A DNA stretch of 7,098 bases, taken from positions 1-7,098 of the forward strand of contig DASZOP010000114.1 in NCBI GenBank assembly GCA_035550715.1, in the 5' to 3' direction. A program made the position numbers and the translations under genes. Positions 1-7,098 of this stretch are shown one piece after another. Each line of letters starts with the position of its first letter. Position 1 is the first letter of the stretch. This DNA comes from DASRVA01 sp035550715. GTDB lineage: Bacteria; Gemmatimonadota; Gemmatimonadetes; JACCXV01; JAHWKZ01. Below the pieces are notes generated by a model that saw nothing but the letters and a program-made list of their open reading frames with translations, was not told the origin of the DNA and made no database searches.

Positions 1-580
1 GGGGCATGCCGTGGAGCTCGTCGGGCGGGCCCGGCAGGTGATGGAGTAGGGCCTCGACCGAGAGGGCCAGCCCTGCCACTACCGCGATCTCCTGGAGCGG
101 CCCCGGGCGGATCCGCCATAGCGGGATTCCGATCGCCGTCATCGCGAGCCCGGCCGCGAGGAAGATCGAACGGGTCTCGAGCTCGAGCAGCTCGTGGCTC
201 GCGAGGCCGGCCGTGAACGCGGCGCCGGCGGCGGCGAGAAACCAAAGAAAGCCGTCGAGCGAGCGGAGAGCGGGATGGTCCCGCCGGCGGGCCAGCCAGC
301 CGGCGGCCAGGAGGAGCAGCGTGGCCCCGCCGGCCAGAGCGAGCCGGGAGCCCGTCCCCATCTCGGACCAGCGCCGCGACGCGGCCACGATCCCGCCCAC
401 CAGGGCGACCGACGCTCCCAGATAGCCAAGCGCGGTGGCGGCGCGGGAGGGTTCGGGCTCTGCCTCGCTGACCGGCCCAAGCTCGCGGCTCCGCTCGGCG
501 GCCAGAATCGCCCGCGCCTGCTCCTCGGTGACGAGCCCCGCCTCGACCCATCTCGCCAGCGCCGCGTCGAGATCCGGCAT
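1..580 (-). CDS. DUF2157-like multi-pass membrane protein, C-terminus cut by the window edge
   Basis: The frame stays open from the ATG at 580 to the left edge (193 whole codons), so the gene is partial. An N-terminal soluble helix (residues 5-30, containing RWVEAGLVTEEQARAIL) is followed by an acidic, proline-rich linker and then about five hydrophobic segments near residues 48-67, 80-97, 110-126, 137-155 and 163-180. This order (short 'W-x-x-x-G-[LI]-[IV]-[ST]-x-E-Q-A' helix, then a row of membrane helices) is what I know of DUF2157 membrane proteins, whose function is unknown. The start is uncertain. ATG 580 lies 17 nt after the metallophosphoesterase stop. An in-frame GTG at 601-599 overlaps that stop as GTGA and would add seven residues; neither has a strong ribosome site. 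Tight spacing suggests co-transcription with the two genes before it. The family call is from memory of its layout, not from a search. Confidence 0.72.
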   Translation of the reverse strand, partial: MPDLDAALARWVEAGLVTEEQARAILAAERSRELGPVSEAEPEPSRAATALGYLGASVALVGGIVAASRRWSEMGTGSRLALAGGATLLLLAAGWLARRRDHPALRSLDGFLWFLAAAGAAFTAGLASHELLELETRSIFLAAGLAMTAIGIPLWRIRPGPLQEIAVVAGLALSVEALLHHLPGPPDELHGMP

Positions 581-597
581 GCGATCGTCCGGTCCGA

Positions 598-1401
598 TCA
601 CGCCAGTCGCCAGTCGAACGCCGCCACCTCGGGCGGAGCGCAGAAGCGGGCCGGGATCCCGACCGTCCCGATGCCGCGGCAGACGTACATGACCGGCCGG
701 GCGTCCCGATACCACCCCTCCACGTAGCGGCCGCTCCCGCGGGGTCGGAAGGGCGCCCAGCCGAACAGCGTGATCTGCCCTCCGTGCGTGTGGCCGGCCA
801 GCATCCACGAGGATCCCGTGTCCGCGGGGAGGGCGTCGCGGAACGCCGGACAGTGCTCCAGGAGAAGATGGTTCGGTCCGGGATCGATGCCCGCCGTGGC
901 CCGAGCGAGATCGGGGCGACCCCGGACCAGGTCGTCCAGCCCGATGATCGCGTAGGGTCGACCCTCGTGTTCGCCCGTGAACGTCTCGTTCACGAGGAGG
1001 CGTCCCCGGTGCCGTCCGTAGACCTCCGCCAGCCGGGCCGGCTCGATCTCCGCCCACCGCTCCCAGTTGCCGTAGATCCCCAGCTTGGGGGTATCCGGAT
1101 GGAGAAGCCCCAGGAAGGCATCGAGCAGCGGCAGGTCCTCCGGCCGTTCGATCATGTCGCCCGTACAGAGGATGAGGTCGGGACGTAGTCGCATGGCGGC
1201 CCGCGCCACCTCAGCCTCGTGGCTGCCGACCGCGTGCAGGTGGAGGTCGGTGAGCTGGACGAGCCTGAGGGGGGGGCCGTCGCCCGAGCCGAACGTGTGT
1301 CGGGTCACCGTGACTCGTCCCGGCTCGACCGCGAACGCGTCGACCCCCGTGGCCACGAAGGCACCGCCCGTGAGTGCGGCGAGAAAACGCCGTCGGTTCA
1401 T
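598..1401 (-). CDS. Tat-exported metallophosphoesterase, YkuE/YaeI type
   Basis: This 267-residue protein is a calcineurin-like, two-metal phosphoesterase. The N-terminus (MNRRRFLAAL, then a small hydrophobic stretch to about residue 24) has the twin-arginine RRxFL pattern, so it is probably exported folded, either released or anchored at the membrane. Metal-site motifs appear in the family order: D52-L-H54, G81-D82, G111-N-W-E114, H183 and G203-H-T-H206. A closing CRGIGT-x-GIP stretch (241-250) is typical of the YkuE/YaeI branch. Relatives include the UDP-2,3-diacylglucosamine hydrolase LpxG and phosphodiesterases of unknown substrate, so phospholipid or nucleotide-sugar turnover in the envelope is possible but not shown. 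Oddity: the usual GNH[DE] block reads GNWE, so the His that normally helps catalysis is Trp. I recall this variant in part of the family. The ATG lies 13 nt after the ETF-QO stop and the next gene follows at once, which suggests an operon. Confidence 0.9.
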   Translation of the reverse strand: MNRRRFLAALTGGAFVATGVDAFAVEPGRVTVTRHTFGSGDGPPLRLVQLTDLHLHAVGSHEAEVARAAMRLRPDLILCTGDMIERPEDLPLLDAFLGLLHPDTPKLGIYGNWERWAEIEPARLAEVYGRHRGRLLVNETFTGEHEGRPYAIIGLDDLVRGRPDLARATAGIDPGPNHLLLEHCPAFRDALPADTGSSWMLAGHTHGGQITLFGWAPFRPRGSGRYVEGWYRDARPVMYVCRGIGTVGIPARFCAPPEVAAFDWRLA

Positions 1402-1414
1402 GGACGAAGGGCCC

Positions 1415-3145
<1,731 letters not shown>

Positions 3146-3326
3146 CGAGGAGGCAAGGCTAGGCGAGCCCCGGGGGAGGGTCAAATAAACGGGCTTGCGA
3201 ACCATGAAACCGCGCGTCGAGATTGGCCGGTGCCGAGATCCATCTTTCGAGGGGAAACGGCCGCTGGCGGTATCCCGGACCATGGGCGATCCTGCGGAAA
3301 ACCTGGCTCGAGCGAAGGAGGTCGTC
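3146..3326. promoter_or_regulatory. Divergent intergenic region, probable two-way promoter zone
   Basis: This 181-bp gap lies between the starts of ETF-QO (minus) and the DUF1499 gene (plus), so promoters for both directions should be here. The one clearly AT-rich spot is around 3181-3189 (tcaaataaa), which could melt at a -10 element. I could not find a pair of -35 and -10 boxes close enough to consensus on either strand to name them. No operator-like dyad stands out. An open frame on the plus strand runs through the gap from 3195, but it has no ribosome site and is only upstream reading of the DUF1499 frame. Confidence 0.45.
3315..3321 (+). promoter_or_regulatory. Strong ribosome binding site that fixes the DUF1499 start
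   Basis: AAGGAGG is a near-perfect Shine-Dalgarno, five bases before the ATG at 3327. It decides that start over the in-frame ATG at 3195, which would add 44 residues of charged, non-conserved sequence before the first membrane helix. Confidence 0.88.
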
Positions 3327-4061
3327 ATGAAGGGTCGAATCGGGATTCTGGGGTTCCTGCTCGCGGTGGCCGCCGCGCTCGCCGCCATGCTGGCGGGCCT
3401 CGGTACGCGATGGGGCTGGTGGGATTTCCGCATAGGCTTCCAGGTGCTCCGGTGGGCCGTCCACGCCGCGATCGGTGGAGCGGCGATCTCCCTGCTCGGG
3501 ATGATGTCCGCCCTCAGGGCGCCGCGGCGCGGCGCCCTCGTCCTCACCCTCCTCGGACTCGTGATCGGGCTGGTCACCGCCTACGTCCCCTGGCAGTGGC
3601 GGCGGACCGCCGAGCGTGTCCCCCCGATTCACGACATCACGACCGACCTGGACAACCCGCCTCCCCTCGAGGCCGTCCTTCCGCTGCGGGCGGACGCGCC
3701 CAACCCGGCGGAGTATGGCGGCGACTCGATCGCCGTCCAGCAGCGGGAGGGCTACCCGGACCTTGGCCCGCTCGTCCTGGACGCCCCGCCGGCCGAGGTC
3801 TTCGGGCTTGCCGAAGGGGCGGCCCGCGACATGGGATGGGAGATCGTGGACAGCGACCCCGCCGAAGGGCGCATCGAGGCCACCGACACGACGTTCTGGT
3901 TCGGCTTCAAGGACGACGTGGTGGTCCGGGTGGCCGGCCGGCCGGAAGGCGGCTCGCGGGTCGACGTCCGCTCGGTCTCCCGCGTCGGCATGAGCGACGT
4001 CGGGACCAACGCCGCCCGGATCGAGGAGTACCTGCAGAAGCTCGCGGCGGCCCGGGGATAG
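3327..4061 (+). CDS. DUF1499 family protein with N-terminal membrane helices
   Basis: The 244-residue product has two parts. Residues 1-90 contain three hydrophobic segments (about 5-25, 40-62 and 69-88) that should sit in the inner membrane. Residues 100-240 match the DUF1499 pattern: HDITTDLDNPP (102-112), then GYPDLGPLVLDAPPAEVF (142-159), MGWEIV (169-174), EGRIEATDTTFWFGFKDDVV (180-199), and a closing S-R-V-G-x-S-D-x-G-x-N-A-x-R-I block (218-232). DUF1499 proteins are found widely in proteobacteria and plant plastids; I know of no assigned reaction. The motifs FWFGFKDDVVVR and RVDVRSVSR suggest a beta-rich soluble fold, but that is an inference. The start is set by an AAGGAGG ribosome site five bases upstream. 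A beta-carbonic anhydrase gene follows after 34 nt on the same strand, so the two are probably co-transcribed. Confidence 0.88.
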   Translation: MKGRIGILGFLLAVAAALAAMLAGLGTRWGWWDFRIGFQVLRWAVHAAIGGAAISLLGMMSALRAPRRGALVLTLLGLVIGLVTAYVPWQWRRTAERVPPIHDITTDLDNPPPLEAVLPLRADAPNPAEYGGDSIAVQQREGYPDLGPLVLDAPPAEVFGLAEGAARDMGWEIVDSDPAEGRIEATDTTFWFGFKDDVVVRVAGRPEGGSRVDVRSVSRVGMSDVGTNAARIEEYLQKLAAARG

Positions 4062-4095
4062 GGAACCGCGTGGACCTACGGCGGCACGCCCCAAC

Positions 4096-4590
4096 ATGAC
4101 CGCCATCGACGATCTGCTGCGGAAGAACGAGGCGTACGCGCGGGGGTTCGACCAGGCCGGGCTGCCGGCGCCCCCCTCCCGGCGGCTCGCGGTGGTGGCC
4201 TGCATGGACGCGCGGCTCGACGTCTACCGGATTCTGGGGCTCGAGCCCGGCGCGGCGCACGTGATCCGGAACGCCGGCGGCGTCGTGACCGAGGACGTCC
4301 TCCGCTCGCTCCTCCTCTCGCAGCGCCTCCTCGGCACCCTCGAGATCGCGCTCGTCCAGCACACCGGCTGCGGGCTCCTGAGGCTGCGCGAGGAGGAGGT
4401 CAAGGCGGAGATCGAGGCCGAGACCGGCCGGCGACCCGTGTTCGCCCTGGAGGCCTTCGACGACCTCGCGGCCAGCGTCCGACGGTCGATCGCCCGGCTA
4501 CGCGACGACCCGCTCCTGCCGCACACCGACCTGGTGCGCGGCTTCGTCTACGACGTCGAAACCGGGCGCTTGGAGGAGGTCAAGCCGTAG
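4096..4590 (+). CDS. canA: Beta-class carbonic anhydrase, Rv1284 type
   Basis: This cytoplasmic zinc enzyme interconverts CO2 and bicarbonate. The 164-residue product is nearly the length of Mycobacterium tuberculosis Rv1284 (CanA) and reads very much like it from end to end, from memory. The zinc and active-site residues are all present: C36-M-D38-A-R40 and H89-T-G-C92-G. Family blocks HVIRNAGGVVTEDVLRSL (55-72), LSQRLLGT (74-81) and the end block LVRGFVYDVETGRLEEV (146-162) are intact. Rv1284 has Asp between Thr and Cys in the second zinc block; here it is Gly, as in many other beta enzymes. ATG 4096 has no good Shine-Dalgarno, and the gene may rely on translation from the DUF1499 gene 34 nt upstream. 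It ends 40 bp from the convergent barrel gene. The symbol follows the mycobacterial name. Confidence 0.93.
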   Translation: MTAIDDLLRKNEAYARGFDQAGLPAPPSRRLAVVACMDARLDVYRILGLEPGAAHVIRNAGGVVTEDVLRSLLLSQRLLGTLEIALVQHTGCGLLRLREEEVKAEIEAETGRRPVFALEAFDDLAASVRRSIARLRDDPLLPHTDLVRGFVYDVETGRLEEVKP

Positions 4591-4630
4591 CGAGCCCAGC
4601 GCGGCGAGCGGCAGGCTGACGGCGGGGGCG
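4591..4630. other. Short convergent gap without a clear terminator
   Basis: Only 40 bp separate the stops of the carbonic anhydrase (plus) and the barrel protein (minus). The stretch is GC-rich, with only weak short dyads (for example agcc...ggct) and no T-tract on either strand, so I see no classic intrinsic terminator. Termination may be Rho-dependent or the two transcripts may overlap. Confidence 0.4.
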
Positions 4631-5143
4631 TCACCAGTCCCACCCCAGTCCCACGCCGAGATCCGCCATCGTCCCCTTCCACGGGGCGAGGCTCCGCAGC
4701 CTGAGCTCCCCGATCAGATCCATGGCCTCCGTGAGCGCGAACCGAACCCCCCCTGAGGCCGACAGCGTCCAGTCTCCATGCGTCCCGGAGTCGGAGAAAT
4801 CGACCATCACGCCGCCTCCGACACCTCCGTACGGACGCATCCGGCCCTCTCGGCGTGCGACCTGGAGCTGCACCTCGGGCAGGAGGAGGGTGTGCCGCAC
4901 ATCGGACTGGGACTCGTAGCTGAACACCTCGAGCCCCGGCTCCACGACGAGGGGGCCGGCCCACGGGACGCCCACCCGACCGGCCACGAACCCACCCCAG
5001 CCCGTGCCGCTCAGGTCGTACTCCGAGCCCCCGGCCACGACCGCCACGGACGGCTCGTGGGAAGCGCCTGGCTGGGCCACAGCCTCGATCGGGACAAGAA
5101 CCGCCATGGCCACCAGCAGGATCGGGCGCCATGGATATTCCAC
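4631..5143 (-). CDS. Small secreted outer-membrane beta-barrel protein
   Basis: From GTG 5143 the product is 170 residues. It begins with a signal peptide: a short start with one Arg, a hydrophobic core PILLVAMAVLVPI (7-19), and an A-V-A|Q cleavage site (21-24). The mature part has alternating hydrophobic and polar stretches with many Gly and aromatic residues, for example GGFVAGRVGVPW (50-61), LVVEPGLEVFSYE (65-77), HTLLLPEVQLQVAR (84-97), MRPYGGVGGGVMVDF (102-116) and WTLSASGGVRFAL (125-137). It ends in Trp (GLGWDW), as expected for a strand recognised by the Bam machinery. This resembles small OmpA/OmpW-like or 'porin family' eight-strand barrels; the exact family is not certain. A longer frame reaches 5377, but its extra part is arginine-rich, runs through the inverted repeat and overlaps the RND gene, so GTG 5143 is preferred. 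ATG 5106, inside the signal peptide, is less likely. The role is unknown. Confidence 0.78.
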   Translation of the reverse strand: MEYPWRPILLVAMAVLVPIEAVAQPGASHEPSVAVVAGGSEYDLSGTGWGGFVAGRVGVPWAGPLVVEPGLEVFSYESQSDVRHTLLLPEVQLQVARREGRMRPYGGVGGGVMVDFSDSGTHGDWTLSASGGVRFALTEAMDLIGELRLRSLAPWKGTMADLGVGLGWDW

Positions 5144-5164
5144 GCCGCGTTCTCGAACGGTGGG

Positions 5165-5291
5165 GCCCGCCCGGGGTCCATGTCGCCCGGGCCGTGTGCG
5201 CGGGAGCAAGCGGAGACCCCGCAGCCGCGCAGCGGCGAGGAGGCTCCGCGCCGCGGAGCGCCGGCCCGGGCGACATGGACCCCGGGCGGGC
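5165..5291. repeat. Perfect 30-bp inverted repeat with a 67-nt loop
   Basis: Bases 5165-5194 are the exact reverse complement of 5262-5291. Each arm holds two CCCGGG palindromes ten bases apart (5170-5175 and 5186-5191; 5265-5270 and 5281-5286). The loop, 5195-5261, has its own dyads: GCCGC-gca-GCGGC at 5224-5236 and a 17-base palindrome at 5243-5259. The element starts 7 nt after the RND pump stop and ends 21 nt before the barrel start, so it nearly fills the gap between these two minus-strand genes. No T-tract follows on either strand, so it is not a textbook intrinsic terminator. It could be a REP-like or miniature mobile repeat, an mRNA-stabilising or processing stem, or an attenuator for the barrel gene. 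Confidence 0.93.
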
Positions 5292-5298
5292 TCGCGCG

Positions 5299-7098
5299 CT
5301 ACGGCTTGGGGCGTGCCGGCGACCACGCCCCCCGCCACCCGTGCCGCTGAAACGCCGCCCGACGGCTCTTCGCCCACAGGATCCCGTCGTCCATGAGCGA
5401 GTACACGACCGGGATCACGAGGAGCGTCAGGAACGTCGACGTCGTGAGGCCGCCGATGACGGCGATCGCCATCGGCTGCCGGAGCTCGGCGCCCTCCGAG
5501 AGCCCGAGCGCGATCGGCAGGACGCCGAAGACGACGGTCGATGACGTCATCAGGATCGGCCTTAGGCGCACCGGACCGGCTTGCTTGATCGCCTCATCCC
5601 GCGGGACGCCCCGGCGGCGGAGCTGGTTGGTGTAGTCGACCAGCAGGATCGAGTTCTTGACGACGAGTCCTATCAGCAGGATGAGCCCGATGAACGAGTA
5701 CAGGTTGACCGACTGTCCGGTCACGAGCAGGAGCCCCAGCGCCCCCAGGCCGGCCAGCGGCACCGCCATCATGATCGTGAACGGGTGGACCATGGACTCG
5801 AACTGGCTCGCCAGCAGCATGTAGGTGATCACGGCGGCCAGGAAGAGCGCGAAGAGCATCGACGACAGGGTCTCCTGGAAGGTCTCCGAGGCGCCGGTCA
5901 CCGCGGTCGAATAACCGTCCGGCAGGATCTCCTGGGAGATCCGGTCCGCCGCCTCCACCGCCTCGCCGAGCGAGGTCCCGCCGGCGAGGTTGCCGACGAT
6001 CTTGATCGCCCGCTGACGGTCACGCCGGTTGATGACGTTGATCCCCGTGTCCTCCTGGAGACGCACGATGTTGCCGAGCCGGACCAGATCACCGTTCGCG
6101 GCCCGGGTGGAGAGGACGCCGATGTCGGCGGGCTGCTTCCGCTGCACGTCCTCGACCCCGACGCGCACGTCGTACCGGTGCCCGCCCTCCTTGTAGATCG
6201 TCGCCTCTTCCCGTCCGATCAGGACGTTGATCGTGTTGGCGATCTGCCCCACGTCGACCCCCATCGCGGAAGCCTTGTCGCGGTCGATCTCGACCCGCAC
6301 CTCGGGCTTCTGGAGCCGCATGTCGGTCCTGAGGTCGACCAGCCCGGGGACCTCTTCGCGGAGGCGCGCCATCAGGGTCTCCGCGTACTGATTCAACAGG
6401 GTCAGGTCCGGCCCCTGGATGACCCACTGGAAGGGCTCGGAGTCGCCGCCGCCCGTGAAGGCGCTCCCGAACGTGGAGACGAAGGAGCGGATCCCGGGCA
6501 CGGCGTTCAGGCGCCCCCGCAGCTCGTCCATGACCTCGTGCTGCGCCCGGTCGCGCTCCCCCGGCTCGGTCAGGGCCACGAACATGAAACCCTGGTTGGA
6601 CCCGCCCCATAAGCCGATCGCCGAGAAGAACCCTTCCACCTCGGGGATCGTGGCGACCACGTCCTCGAGCTCCTTCTGCTTCTGGTCGGTGTATTCGATC
6701 GAGCTGGCGACCGACGTCTCCGAGGCCACGATGAACCCAGACTCGTCCACCTCCGGCTGAAGCTCCTTGGGGAGGACGAAGAACAGGAGGCCGCCGACGA
6801 TGGTGGCGACTCCTGCGATCCCGATCGTGGACCAGCGGTGCGCCAGCACCCAGTCGAGCCCCTTCCGGTAACGGGCGTCGGTCCAGTCGAGGGCCTCGCC
6901 GATCTTCCTGAAAACGACGTTACGGCGGCGCTCCTCGTGGTGGAGGAGCCGGGAGCAGAGCATGGGGGTCAGCGTCAGCGCGACGACCAGGGACAGGATG
7001 ATCGCCACCGCCACCGTGACCCCGAACTCGAACAGGAAGCGGCCGACGATCCCCTCCATAAAAGCAACGGGGAGGAACACGGCGGCCAGCGAGAAGGT
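5299..7098 (-). CDS. RND multidrug efflux pump (HAE1/AcrB type), N-terminus beyond the window
   Basis: Inner-membrane proton-driven pumps of this family export drugs, lipids or other hydrophobic compounds, working as trimers with a periplasmic adaptor and an outer-membrane channel. The frame is open to the right edge and gives 599 residues, about the last 57% of a ~1,045-residue protein; the first visible residues align with AcrB near residue 445 (from memory). Visible in order (numbered within the fragment): VFLPVAFMEGIVGRF (7-21) and the next helix ending in LTLTPMLCSRLL (41-52), TM7 (about 88-109) then LPKELQPEVDESGF (109-122), the porter and docking domains (about 120-405), and the last five helices. 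TM10 holds the proton-relay Lys at 481 in GLVVKNSILLVDY. The TM4 Asp pair is outside the window. GVPRDEAIKQAGPVRLRPILMT (497-518) is the signature loop. The stop at 5299 lies 7 nt from the inverted repeat. A membrane-fusion protein gene would be expected further right. Pump substrate cannot be told. Confidence 0.96.
   Translation of the reverse strand, partial: TFSLAAVFLPVAFMEGIVGRFLFEFGVTVAVAIILSLVVALTLTPMLCSRLLHHEERRRNVVFRKIGEALDWTDARYRKGLDWVLAHRWSTIGIAGVATIVGGLLFFVLPKELQPEVDESGFIVASETSVASSIEYTDQKQKELEDVVATIPEVEGFFSAIGLWGGSNQGFMFVALTEPGERDRAQHEVMDELRGRLNAVPGIRSFVSTFGSAFTGGGDSEPFQWVIQGPDLTLLNQYAETLMARLREEVPGLVDLRTDMRLQKPEVRVEIDRDKASAMGVDVGQIANTINVLIGREEATIYKEGGHRYDVRVGVEDVQRKQPADIGVLSTRAANGDLVRLGNIVRLQEDTGINVINRRDRQRAIKIVGNLAGGTSLGEAVEAADRISQEILPDGYSTAVTGASETFQETLSSMLFALFLAAVITYMLLASQFESMVHPFTIMMAVPLAGLGALGLLLVTGQSVNLYSFIGLILLIGLVVKNSILLVDYTNQLRRRGVPRDEAIKQAGPVRLRPILMTSSTVVFGVLPIALGLSEGAELRQPMAIAVIGGLTTSTFLTLLVIPVVYSLMDDGILWAKSRRAAFQRHGWRGAWSPARPKP

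Noticed and set aside
139..480. A 113-codon minus-strand frame at the left end
   Set aside because: It is out of frame with the DUF2157-like gene, which has clear membrane helices and runs to the edge. The product is Arg/Pro/Ser-rich without structure.
3195..3326. Earlier start for the DUF1499 protein
   Set aside because: There is no ribosome site at 3195, and the extra residues do not resemble the membrane helix start. AAGGAGG fixes ATG 3327.
3146..3577. N-terminal extension of ETF-QO by 144 residues
   Set aside because: The extra part overlaps the DUF1499 coding region and the promoter gap and is Arg/Pro/Ser-rich. Family length and conservation fit ATG 3145.
5165..5291. Inverted repeat as a standard Rho-independent terminator
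   Set aside because: The loop is 67 nt and there is no T-tract after either arm, so the classic form is not met; other roles remain open.
5165..5291. Inverted repeat arms as ends of an insertion sequence
   Set aside because: Only 67 bp lie between the arms, with no room for a transposase and no visible target duplication. At most it would be a very small non-autonomous element.
5144..5377. Long N-terminal extension of the barrel protein
   Set aside because: It would run through the inverted repeat and the last codons of the pump gene and put about 78 Arg-rich residues before an obvious signal peptide.
5581..6612. A 343-codon plus-strand frame
   Set aside because: It is antisense to the RND pump, has a skewed His/Asp/Arg/Val composition and no recognisable domain.

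Overview
This is a GC-rich bacterial window (by eye about two-thirds GC or more) with seven protein genes and short gaps. A large three-domain RND efflux pump and a small signal-peptide-bearing outer-membrane barrel point to a Gram-negative (diderm) organism. A quinone-linked ETF dehydrogenase points to a respiratory electron transport chain. The phylum cannot be fixed from this sequence. A high-GC, mostly uncultured lineage such as Acidobacteriota, Gemmatimonadota or a relative is a guess from codon bias and protein style only.

Layout, left to right. Positions 1-3145 hold a minus-strand cluster that is read right to left: electron transfer flavoprotein-quinone oxidoreductase (ETF-QO, 3145-1415), a Tat-exported YkuE/YaeI-type metallophosphoesterase (1401-598), and a multi-pass DUF2157-like membrane protein that runs off the left edge (580-1). 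The gaps are only 13 and 17 nt, and a possible GTG start overlaps the stop before it, so this looks like one transcript. A 181-bp divergent gap (3146-3326) separates it from a plus-strand pair: a DUF1499 protein with three membrane helices (3327-4061) and a small beta-carbonic anhydrase of the mycobacterial Rv1284 type (4096-4590). A 40-bp convergent gap follows. The right part is again on the minus strand: the C-terminal ~600 residues of an RND (HAE1-type) pump enter from the right edge and end at 5299, and a small outer-membrane barrel protein lies downstream (5143-4631). Between these two sits a perfect 30-bp inverted repeat with a 67-nt loop (5165-5291).

How the genes may work together: ETF-QO passes electrons from acyl-CoA and amino-acid dehydrogenases, through ETF, to the quinone pool. 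The other members of its cluster are envelope proteins with no clear link to that job. The RND pump and the barrel are both envelope proteins and may be co-transcribed through the hairpin. No defence system, CRISPR array, transposase, RNA gene or biosynthetic cluster is visible, and I see no convincing new system. The most unusual structure is the long inverted repeat at 5165-5291.
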